The notes under the pieces were generated by a model. The model made no database searches, was not told the origin of the DNA, and saw only the letters and a list, made by a program, of their open reading frames with translations. Shown one piece after another: positions 55,806 through 63,111 of a DNA stretch of 64,000 bases; position 1 is the first letter of the stretch, and each line of letters opens with the position of its first letter. A program made the translations under genes and the position numbers. Source of the DNA: Neorhizobium galegae bv. orientalis str. HAMBI 540 (lineage in GTDB: Bacteria > Pseudomonadota > Alphaproteobacteria > Rhizobiales > Rhizobiaceae); assembly GCF_000731315.1 (NCBI RefSeq), contig NZ_HG938354.1:558001-622000 (forward strand), read 5' to 3'.

Positions 55806-57254
55806 ATGTCTGCTTATCAAATCGAGCAGTTGGCGGATCAGGCCAAAGCCTTGCTTCAGCGTAATCCGCTCTTTTCGAGGTCCGCTTTCGTGAATGCGGC
55901 TGCAACGGGCAATATGCTGAAACAGCGGCCTCGTTATGCCCGAATTCTTGCGGCCGCTTCCGAACTGCTGGAGAGCGTTGAAAGGGTGGAGGCCCTGGCT
56001 GCCTATTTCCCGGGCCTGTCCGATGGCGGATATCATGATGCCGACGCCTTCCTGCCCACTGCAGCCTTCCTGCCCGTGCGAAGCGACCCTTACCGGTCTG
56101 TCGCTCTGGCTGCCTGGATGGATGAGCTTCAGTGGGCGCTGGAAAGCTACGTTGATGGCGCCGGTTCCGAGGTTGTGGACGACAACCTGCAGCCTCGTCT
56201 TGTGGCCGAGGACCTTGCGATCGAGCGCCATCCGGTGCGCCGACTGTCCTGTGGTATCGGTCTTGTTCTGATTGACAGTCTGGAAGCGAGCCGCACCCTG
56301 GGCAAGCGCATCGCTCATTGCTTGCCGGCCGATCCCGGCCTCGAACATGCCCAGACGAGCGACCGCGATGTTGACAGGATCGCCGATCATCTCGCCGAAG
56401 CCATTACCTTGATCTCGACCGTGGATCCCGGCAGCTACCAACGGCTGACTGCAGGCCTTCATACCCTTTATATCAGCACCCGGCGCGGTGCGATAAGCTC
56501 GGTCTGCAGCTCCGGGGATCTGCCGGGGAGCGCCGTCGTGGTCCTGTCGCAGGAAAGATTGGACGCCGAAGACTATCCCGCCACTGCGGCGGAGCTTCTG
56601 CGCGAAGCGGGCCATGTCCTGCTGCGGCTGTACACTGCGGCTGCGCCGTTATCGCTGCCCGCCGAGCTCCGTTACGTCTCGCCATACACACATAGTTTAC
56701 AGACGCTCGAAAGCATCCTGCATATGGCCTACGCCATTCCCTGGGAGTGTGCCGTTCGCATCGCATGCTTGCCTTTCAGAGCACCGCCTGAGCACCGCGC
56801 GCGGGAAGCAGCTTTTGTTATTGCGTATGCTGCCCGCCTGATACCGCTCATCGATATCGCCCGCGAGGGGATCGAGCGTCTGGGCGGCGATGTTCTTCTC
56901 GACCTCCGGGACATCGCCGTCATTCCATCCTGGGGCGCCGCAATCTTGGCGCTCGTCGACCGGCTCCTGGAACGGGAGCCGATGGCTCGGCGCCAGGCCT
57001 ATTACGCCCAGCGCCGGTGCGTCGTGGATCGTCAGGCCTGGGATCTCGGGCAGGTGATTCTGCGGGGAGAACAGCCGATTGACCCAAGGATGGGCCGCCC
57101 GATGCTGCAGAGCAGCGGCGATGGTCTCAGCCTTTGGTATGATGGCCGGCTCCATATGATCCGCAAAGCCACCATCCGGCCTCCCGATGCGCTTTCCATT
57201 CAAGATGTCGCGCTGGCGGGAACGTCAGGTTCGATCGTGATGGCGCATGCGTGA
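55806..57254 (+). CDS. HEXXH-motif peptide-modification-family-like protein (degenerate motif)
   Basis: A 482-residue mostly helical protein. The region T-A-A-E-L-L-R-E-A-G-H-V-L-L-R-L-Y (R266-E-A-G-H270) followed some 45 residues later by L-E-S-I-L-H-M-A-Y-A resembles the layout of HEXXH-motif proteins found in peptide-modification (RiPP-type) clusters, where the motif is H-E-x-x-H and is followed by a helix with H/Q-x-A-Y-A. Here the first His is Arg, so zinc hydrolase chemistry is doubtful and a binding or scaffold role is possible. GAGGAGAG lies before ATG 55806. It is the first gene of an operon with the E1-like and methyltransferase genes. The family assignment rests on motif layout only. 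Confidence 0.6.
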   Translation: MSAYQIEQLADQAKALLQRNPLFSRSAFVNAAATGNMLKQRPRYARILAAASELLESVERVEALAAYFPGLSDGGYHDADAFLPTAAFLPVRSDPYRSVALAAWMDELQWALESYVDGAGSEVVDDNLQPRLVAEDLAIERHPVRRLSCGIGLVLIDSLEASRTLGKRIAHCLPADPGLEHAQTSDRDVDRIADHLAEAITLISTVDPGSYQRLTAGLHTLYISTRRGAISSVCSSGDLPGSAVVVLSQERLDAEDYPATAAELLREAGHVLLRLYTAAAPLSLPAELRYVSPYTHSLQTLESILHMAYAIPWECAVRIACLPFRAPPEHRAREAAFVIAYAARLIPLIDIAREGIERLGGDVLLDLRDIAVIPSWGAAILALVDRLLEREPMARRQAYYAQRRCVVDRQAWDLGQVILRGEQPIDPRMGRPMLQSSGDGLSLWYDGRLHMIRKATIRPPDALSIQDVALAGTSGSIVMAHA

Positions 57255-57318
57255 TGGGCAAGCGCGGTTCGTGTGAATTCGCAGCAGTCCTCGACTGGAC
57301 CAAGCAAGGTAAACGATC

Positions 57319-58035
57319 ATGAAAGCCTTCGAATATCATGCCGATCTCTTTGATGTCATTCACGAGACGGATTTCGTAATTGTCGGATGCGGGGGCCTCG
57401 GCTCCCAGATCGCCTCCCAGCTTGCGGCACTCGGGGCTCGCAATTTCTTCCTGGTCGATGGCGACCGCATCGAAGAGAACAGCCAAAACCGAAGAAGCCG
57501 GGCGACAGCGGAGGATACCGGTCGACTAAAGAGCGACCGGTTGGCAACCTATCTCGCCTCCCGCTTTTCCGCCGCGGTCGCAATCATGACCCAGTTTGCC
57601 GATGGAGCGGAAGCTGCCCGGCTGACCCTGGCCCGCACGCGTAAACCATTCCTGATACTTGCAGAGGACGATGGTTCCCTGGTCCGCCAGTTCCTGGCGG
57701 AATATCACGCGACGGCGCCAGCGCCTCTGCCTTATCTGCATGTCGGCCAGCTCGGCCCGTTTTGTGTCGCAGGGCCGCTGGTGGCGCTGCCGGATGACGC
57801 GTGCCCCTTCTGTTGCTCGACATTGCCAGCATCGGTCGACACAGGCGACGTAGCCCAGCCGTCGCCGGCCGACAACGCCCTGATCGCCTGTTTTGCGGTT
57901 TCGCAGATCGCCATCGAACGCCTTACCCACCGCAGTTCATTGCGCGGCCATCGCTGGCTTTTTGCTCCAGCCACGGGCCACGCCTCGCTGCATCCCGTTT
58001 CCAAGAGCCACGATTGCAAGGTGTGTCAACCATGA
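57319..58035 (+). CDS. ThiF/MoeB/E1-like adenylating enzyme
   Basis: A 238-residue Rossmann-fold protein of the E1/ThiF superfamily. The nucleotide loop I-V-G-C-G-G-L-G-S-Q (about 21-30), V-D-G-D-R-I-E-E-N-S-Q-N-R-R (about 46-59) and the zinc-type Cys pairs C162-x2-C165 and C233-x2-C236 are present. E1-like proteins adenylate a C-terminal carboxylate or backbone and are recurrent partners in RiPP biosynthesis. It ends in an ATGA overlap with the methyltransferase gene. The leader CAAGGTAAACGATC before the ATG closely resembles that of the 59926 gene. Confidence 0.85.
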   Translation: MKAFEYHADLFDVIHETDFVIVGCGGLGSQIASQLAALGARNFFLVDGDRIEENSQNRRSRATAEDTGRLKSDRLATYLASRFSAAVAIMTQFADGAEAARLTLARTRKPFLILAEDDGSLVRQFLAEYHATAPAPLPYLHVGQLGPFCVAGPLVALPDDACPFCCSTLPASVDTGDVAQPSPADNALIACFAVSQIAIERLTHRSSLRGHRWLFAPATGHASLHPVSKSHDCKVCQP

Positions 58036-58943
58036 AGACCCTCTCTTCCCAGGACTACTATTTCTCGATCGTCGCCGCTCTGAAGCAGAAGAACGTGCCG
58101 CCTGGCGGAGAAGCGATGATGGAGGCGATACTTGCCGCCATCCCCAGCGGCGCGCGCAAGATCGTCGACTTCGGCTGCAATACCGGCTGGATCAGCCGGA
58201 GGGTTGCACGGGCTTTTCCGCAAGCCGAAGTCATCGGCGTGGACGAAAATCCGGCGATAATCGAGGTCGCGCGCGAGGTGGCGCGGCTGGAGGACTCGAC
58301 GGCGGTATTTTCCCGCACCGAAACGGTCGCGCTTCCCGACATCATCTCGGAGGCGGACGTCATCATATGCGGAGGAAGCGCTGCCTTTTTCGACCGGCCG
58401 CTGGATCTCTACCGGATGGTGGCGCGATGCCTGAGGTCCGGCGGCCTCCTTATGGATTGCCACTATGTCTACGACGCCGACGTGCCTCCTTCTCTTCGCC
58501 AGGAGGAGAAGGAAATGTTCGGCCTGGGGTGGATGCCTGACGGTCTGAACGACATCGTGTCCGTCCACGAAGACGCAGGGCTGAGCGTCGGTAAGATCAA
58601 GCGGCTGCCTCGATTCCATTTCGAAGACAGTGCTGCAGCCCGGGTGGCGCGCCATATCCTGCACATGGTTCCGAAGATGCAGGAATTGGCGGAGGCAATG
58701 GCGAAACGCCGGCGGCTGATCAGCAAGCTGGCGCATCACCGATACCCCTATCTGCTGATAGCGCGCACCGGCGAACAGACCGTTGCCGAAGGCGTGACGC
58801 AACGCGAACGCACGGAAGTCCCGATGGCGTCCGACGCGATCACGTCCAATCGTCATGTTTCCGCGCGCGGCCCGACTGTCGCCCGGCGCAGCTTTTGGCG
58901 GGAGGCAGCAAGGGCTGTCAGCCTGCAAAGCGCATATCCGTAA
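58032..58943 (+). CDS. Class I SAM-dependent methyltransferase of the modification operon
   Basis: A 303-residue methyltransferase. Motif I is I-V-D-F-G-C-N-T-G-W (about 45-54), followed by V-I-G-V-D-E-N-P as motif II and L-R-S-G-G-L-L-M-D-C as the post-motif strand. A basic C-terminal tail of some 50 residues after I-A-R-T-G-E-Q has no known function. Translation is coupled to the ThiF-like gene by ATGA. The substrate is unknown; together with the E1-like partner, methylation of an activated peptide or small molecule is plausible. Confidence 0.82.
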   Translation: MKTLSSQDYYFSIVAALKQKNVPPGGEAMMEAILAAIPSGARKIVDFGCNTGWISRRVARAFPQAEVIGVDENPAIIEVAREVARLEDSTAVFSRTETVALPDIISEADVIICGGSAAFFDRPLDLYRMVARCLRSGGLLMDCHYVYDADVPPSLRQEEKEMFGLGWMPDGLNDIVSVHEDAGLSVGKIKRLPRFHFEDSAAARVARHILHMVPKMQELAEAMAKRRRLISKLAHHRYPYLLIARTGEQTVAEGVTQRERTEVPMASDAITSNRHVSARGPTVARRSFWREAARAVSLQSAYP

Positions 58944-59603
58944 AACCCGGACCGACATCAACCCAGATTGTCTCACGGATTTCTCAAAACCGCAGGCCCC
59001 GTTCAGATAAACGTCCGCTGCCGAAGTCAAGCTTTTACGACCTGAATGCTGCGATGAAATTCGCGATTTCAGCCAGATCAGATTCTCCCCCAAATGCTCA
59101 AAGGTTGAGATTTCCCCGGCCAGTCTCCGCAAGGCCGGCTGTTTGCTTGTCGCGATATTCTATTCTGTTGGCTTTGTACCTTCGTTAAGGCGAGAAATTC
59201 GAATTATTGACATTCTCTTCATTGTTTTCTGACCACCGCAATTTTTTACGGAAATTTGACGCCGCGCTGGCGAGGCGATGACGGGTTCGAGAGAAAGTTC
59301 TCATCACGAAAGACGGTGGAGAATACAGTCCGGCTGGCTGACATTGGCCGCCCCCGGCAGCACTCGACCGATAGGCAGAGGCCCACGCTCACAAACGCTT
59401 CAAGCCGGTGGGCCGATCCTCATGCCTGCTTTCGTTTCCGAAGGATGAAGAGCTCACGGAGAGCTTCGGCAATACCGTTCAGCGGGCCGAGAGGAGATCC
59501 TCCAGTCATTCGGAAAATCGATGACAGCGACCGCTGTCTCGCCAGACCTAAAATCAAACACGACGTCCGCAGACGCGGGTTTCGCCAAACAATGGAGTGA
59601 GAA
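58944..59603. other. Long leader/promoter region before the small secreted genes
   Basis: About 660 bases. Contains the third SARP-type repeat at 59244 and the promoter copy shared with 55609. Two short frames (ATG 59053, 44 codons; ATG 59445, 51 codons) lack ribosome binding sites and are not called, although a precursor peptide cannot be excluded. TTGACA at 59207-59212 has no good -10 partner. Confidence 0.4.
59244..59272 (+). promoter_or_regulatory. SARP-type 11-bp direct repeats, site 3 (small secreted genes)
   Basis: TTTTACG (59244), TTTGACG (59255) and GCTGGCG (59266) in 11-base steps. The region 59244-59315 matches 55609-55680 at 54 of 72 ungapped positions by hand count. It lies about 360 bases before the first small gene, leaving a long untranslated leader. 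Confidence 0.7.
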
Positions 59604-59840
59604 ATGACTGTGCCTATAGAGAAGATTGCCTTCCTCGTTGCCGCGGCCTGCATGGCTTCGTTTGCCGGACACGTCCTGGCCTACGAGGGCCATCAATCGG
59701 CTTCGGGAAACGAGGTTTCGTTCACCACCTCGGTGGATGCCGCCAAAGCCGAGAAAAGAGCCGATGTCGCACGCGACGTGGCGCAGGTCCGCGCCCCAAC
59801 CCGTCGCGACAACCGGCTTGCCGGCGACGAACGGCGGTAG
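59604..59840 (+). CDS. Small exported protein of unknown function (78 aa)
   Basis: A 78-residue protein with a clear signal peptide (hydrophobic core A-F-L-V-A-A-A-C-M-A-S-F-A, likely cleavage after H-V-L-A). The mature part is about 52 residues, charged, and rich in Ala, Asp, Lys and Arg, with no Cys and no recognised domain. GGAG lies seven bases before ATG 59604. It is the first gene after the third SARP-type promoter and may be a secreted effector, substrate or accessory peptide of the modification system (inference). Confidence 0.6.
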   Translation: MTVPIEKIAFLVAAACMASFAGHVLAYEGHQSASGNEVSFTTSVDAAKAEKRADVARDVAQVRAPTRRDNRLAGDERR

Positions 59841-59925
59841 ACCCCAGAAGCAAGCATCCAAACAGTTCACATCGATCGGCTGGGTCGCACCAGAAGCCGA
59901 TCAGGCTAAACAAGGAAAAACGATC

Positions 59926-60192
59926 ATGAAAAACTCTGTCATCACCACCATCCTCGCCACTCTCGTGGTATCCACCTTTGCAGGCGGCAATGCCTTTGCG
60001 CAAGAAGGCGATTATTACGAGGGCGCCTCGCGGGACCGCGACTATCTGGCGGTCACGACGGATTCACCGAGCATCCCCTCCGTCACCCGTTACGGCTACC
60101 CGCTGTTGAAGCGTGATCAGCGTCTCAATGATCCTACGCCCCCCATGATCGACAGCGGCGACTATTACGATGGCGCAGTACGCGGCCGATAA
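59926..60192 (+). CDS. Small exported protein with duplicated GDYY(E/D)GA motif (88 aa)
   Basis: An 88-residue protein with a signal peptide (M-K-N-S-V-I-T-T-I-L-A-T-L-V-V-S-T-F-A, cleavage likely after N-A-F-A). The mature 63 residues begin and end with near-identical motifs: E-G-D-Y-Y-E-G-A-S-R-D-R at the N-terminus and S-G-D-Y-Y-D-G-A-V-R-G-R at the C-terminus. The middle contains Y-G-Y-P-L-L-K-R. No family is recognised. AAGGAAAAA precedes the ATG. The terminal location of the repeated motif makes it a candidate target for the E1-like/methyltransferase/protease proteins, but it could equally be an ordinary periplasmic protein. Confidence 0.65.
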   Translation: MKNSVITTILATLVVSTFAGGNAFAQEGDYYEGASRDRDYLAVTTDSPSIPSVTRYGYPLLKRDQRLNDPTPPMIDSGDYYDGAVRGR

Positions 60193-60211
60193 ACAGCCAG
60201 GATTGAAACTC

Positions 60212-60240
60212 GAGCGCCGGGATTTCCCGGCGCTCCTTCC
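60212..60240 (+). terminator. Strong hairpin closing the modification cluster
   Basis: GAGCGCCGGGA (60212-60222) pairs perfectly with TCCCGGCGCTC (60225-60235), followed by a short pyrimidine stretch. The T-run is weak, so termination efficiency is uncertain. It is preceded by CCAGGATTGAA, a sequence also found just before the 55567 terminator. Confidence 0.7.
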
Positions 60241-60428
60241 GTTAGCCGATGGCTCGTCCAAGATAGTCGAAACCTGAACGATCATCCTTCTTGGAACCAA
60301 GAGGCTGATGACCAGTGTTTCCGTAGAGAAGGAAGATTGTTCTCCTCTTCCGCCGTTCGGCCATAGGATATTCAACCCTTGGCGCAAAGGGCGAACGGCG
60401 TTTCATATCGCGCCGGCCGCCTGTTTTG

Positions 60429-61280
60429 CTACTTCACCTTGAACCCCATGTGCCGCACGACATCGAGAAGCACATGCCGACCCTTCAGCGCCGCGGCGTC
60501 GGCAATGCGGTGGGCGATGACAGTCGTCCAACCTCGCGCAGCCATGGCTTGCTTGGTTTGGAAGGCGCGCATCGTATCGTCATAGGCAGTGAGATCCGCC
60601 TCGGAAGGCCTGGCCTGATAATGCCCGCGGTGCAGGACCAGAGATTGCGGCAGGCGCGGCTTGACTTCGGTCTCGACGGCGGGATCGGGATATCCGACCG
60701 TCATGCCAAATACCGCAAACACCTCTGGCGGGAGACCGAGTACTTCCCCCACTTCGGCGGGGTGATTGCGGATGCCGCCAATATAGCAGGTCCCAAGACC
60801 GAGCGATTCCAGCGCCGTGAGTGCATTTTGAGCGGCGAGCGACGCGTCAATCGCGCCCAGCAGGAAGCTTTCCATATAGTCGAGGCCTTCGCCCGTCTTG
60901 CCGTGTTCGGCGGCGATTTTCCGGAGCCGCGACAGGTCGGCTAACCAGACGAGGAAAAGCGGCGCGGAGAGAATCTGCGGGTTGGGGGAAGCAAGTTCGG
61001 CGAGCCTTGCTCGGCGTTCCGGGTCCTCGACCGCGACGACGCTCCACGCCTGTAAACTGGAGGATGTCGGAGCCGATTGCGCTGCGGCGACAGCCAGTTG
61101 CAGAATGCCTTCCGGCACAGGCTTTGGCAGGTAGTTGCGGACAGAGCGGTGCGAAAGGATAGCCTCAAGAGTGTCGTTCCATTCCACAGCCTTTGCTGGC
61201 TGGTCCTTACCGTAACGACGGCGCAGGAAATTGGTTGCTGTTTTGCGCTGCGGAGGAGAGGCGAGGGTGTGGGCCGGCAT
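60429..61280 (-). CDS. Nitroreductase-family NAD(P)H oxidoreductase (FMN)
   Basis: A 283-residue flavoprotein of the nitroreductase family. The FMN-binding opening S-H-R-S-V-R-N-Y and P-T-S-S-S-L-Q-A-W-S-V-V are visible in the N-terminal half, and L-G-L-G-T-C-Y-I-G-G-I-R-N supplies the second FMN loop. ATG 61280 has AAGGA seven bases upstream; the longer frame from 61343 adds 21 residues that lack family features. It reduces nitroaromatics, quinones or similar compounds. It is separated by 392 bases from the aminotransferase gene and is probably transcribed alone. Confidence 0.88.
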   Translation of the reverse strand: MPAHTLASPPQRKTATNFLRRRYGKDQPAKAVEWNDTLEAILSHRSVRNYLPKPVPEGILQLAVAAAQSAPTSSSLQAWSVVAVEDPERRARLAELASPNPQILSAPLFLVWLADLSRLRKIAAEHGKTGEGLDYMESFLLGAIDASLAAQNALTALESLGLGTCYIGGIRNHPAEVGEVLGLPPEVFAVFGMTVGYPDPAVETEVKPRLPQSLVLHRGHYQARPSEADLTAYDDTMRAFQTKQAMAARGWTTVIAHRIADAAALKGRHVLLDVVRHMGFKVK

Positions 61281-61672
61281 AGTGTGTCCTTGCTCATAGG
61301 TTTTGGAACTTCGCAGCGTAACACCTTGTGCAAGACGCGGCATGCCAGCCGTATCTCAAATAACCTGCGGAAAATGGGATTTTATTTCGCCTCGGTGGAC
61401 CACAGCGCAACGTGCGGGCAGTTCGGTGGAAGCTCTCCTCTCATCCCGGCGATCTCGGTGAGGCCGGAACCGACACCCGTTGCGGGTCAGTCGATGAAGG
61501 CCAACTGGCTGCGCGCGCGTGTGATTGAGGACGACGAAGCCGTGTTGGCGGCGACCGCCAGCTGCGCAGAGGAGATGCGAAGTTCGGGCCGATGCTGGCG
61601 TCTAGTGGAAATGATAGGCGTCGTTATCGGATTATCGCGGTGATTTCAGGTACAGGCCGGTCGCATTTTCTC
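61281..61672. other. Intergenic stretch between two minus-strand genes
   Basis: About 390 bases. A plus-strand ORF running to 61643 is mostly antisense to the nitroreductase gene and has no independent support. No hairpin terminator or RNA gene was noticed. Confidence 0.4.
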
Positions 61673-63001
61673 TCAGAGAGATCGAAGTGACATAGCGATC
61701 GTCGAAAACAGCATGTCTATTTCCGTTTCAGAGATGACGAGAGGGGGAGACAGGACGATGGTGTTGGCGACGGGCCGCACCAGGACGCCTCGTTCGAAGC
61801 AATAATCATAGACCTTCTTGGCCATTGCCTTGCCTCCCGCGACATCCTCGCCCAGTTCGATGCCGGCCAGAAGCCCGAGATTGCGGATGTCCGCCACTCC
61901 CGCAACCCTCTTCAAAGCGTGAGCTCGCTCCTGCCAAAAGGGTTCGATGGATGCGGCGTGCTCGAACATGCCTTCACTGACATAAACGTCCAGTGTGGCA
62001 AGTGCCGCGGCCGAGGCCAGCGGATGTCCCGAATAGGTATAGCCGTGGGAGAACTCGACTGCACCGGACGCGGCGTTCTGCATCAGCGCTTCATGAACCG
62101 CGTTCGACGCAATAACGCCACCCATCGGTACGGCACCGTTGGTCATCCCCTTGGCGATGGCAATCAGGTCGGGCGTCACGTCGAAACGGTCGGCAGCGAA
62201 CGGGCGCCCGAGGCGCCCGAAACCGGTCACGACTTCGTCGAAGATCAGCAGGATGCCGTTTTGGGTGCAGATCTGACGAAGCCGTTCGAGATAACCGACC
62301 GGCGGGATCAGCACTCCGGTAGAGCCCGCCACCGGTTCGACGATGACCGCGGCGACCGTCGACGGATCAAAGGTCTGCAGCATCTGGTCCAGAGCGTCGG
62401 CGATCTCCGCGCCGTGGGCCGGTTGGCCAGGGCTGAAGGCGTTGCGAACTGGGTCATGGGTATGGGGCATATGGGCGGCACCTGGCAGCAACATGCCGAA
62501 CTGTTTCTTGTGAGGCCCCATTCCGGCTGCGGAGAGACCGCCAAAGCCGACGCCATGATAGCCGCGCTGGCGGCCGATGATGCGCTGCCTTTGGCCTTGT
62601 CCGCGGGCATGATGATAGGCGAGGGCAAGCTTCAGCGCGGTATCGGTGGCTTCGGAACCGGAATTGGTGAAGAAGACGTGGTCCAGGCCCTGCGGCGCAA
62701 TGGAAGTCAGCCGGTTGGCATATTCGAAGGCCAGCGGATGGCCGAACCCGAAGGATGAGGCGAAGTCGAGCTGTGCGGCCTGCTTCTGGATCGCCTCGAC
62801 GATCTTCGGATGCCCATGCCCGGCATTGACGCACCAGAGACCGGCAATCCCGTCGAGCAGCTTATGGCCGTCGCTCATGGAATAATACATGCCTTGGGCG
62901 CCGGTCACGATCTGCGGAGCCGTCTTGAAGGAGCGATTGGAGGTGAAGGGCATCCAGTAGGCGTCGAGCGAATTGGCGTTGAGTTGCTGATGCGTGTCCA
63001 T
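61673..63001 (-). CDS. Class III PLP aminotransferase (omega-amino acid:pyruvate type)
   Basis: A 442-residue fold-type I aminotransferase. The PLP lysine is K284 in I-A-K-G-M-T-N-G, with D255 in L-I-F-D-E-V-V-T-G-F-G-R-L-G as the pyridine-binding Asp; N-S-G-S-E-A-T-D-T-A supplies the phosphate loop. The sequence is closest in style to beta-alanine/omega-amino acid:pyruvate transaminases (W-M-P-F-T near the N-terminus). It probably converts a terminal amine to a semialdehyde. It lies downstream of the peptide-transporter ATPase on the same strand, about 110 bases away. Confidence 0.92.
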   Translation of the reverse strand: MDTHQQLNANSLDAYWMPFTSNRSFKTAPQIVTGAQGMYYSMSDGHKLLDGIAGLWCVNAGHGHPKIVEAIQKQAAQLDFASSFGFGHPLAFEYANRLTSIAPQGLDHVFFTNSGSEATDTALKLALAYHHARGQGQRQRIIGRQRGYHGVGFGGLSAAGMGPHKKQFGMLLPGAAHMPHTHDPVRNAFSPGQPAHGAEIADALDQMLQTFDPSTVAAVIVEPVAGSTGVLIPPVGYLERLRQICTQNGILLIFDEVVTGFGRLGRPFAADRFDVTPDLIAIAKGMTNGAVPMGGVIASNAVHEALMQNAASGAVEFSHGYTYSGHPLASAAALATLDVYVSEGMFEHAASIEPFWQERAHALKRVAGVADIRNLGLLAGIELGEDVAGGKAMAKKVYDYCFERGVLVRPVANTIVLSPPLVISETEIDMLFSTIAMSLRSL

Positions 63002-63111
63002 AGGGTCTGCCCTCTTTCGAAATTATCGTTTGGCGATGCGGTGCGGCCGGGTTTGCCAAGCCGCAGGTGTTGGGGGCAACGCCTCGCCGGGGTGGGATCT
63101 ATGGCTCTGAT

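Noticed and set aside
59053..59600. Two short frames (44 and 51 codons) as precursor peptides of the modification cluster
   Set aside because: Neither has a Shine-Dalgarno sequence at usable distance; the sequence looks like an untranslated leader.
61344..61643. Plus-strand reading frame reaching 61643
   Set aside because: It starts antisense to the nitroreductase gene and carries no family features.
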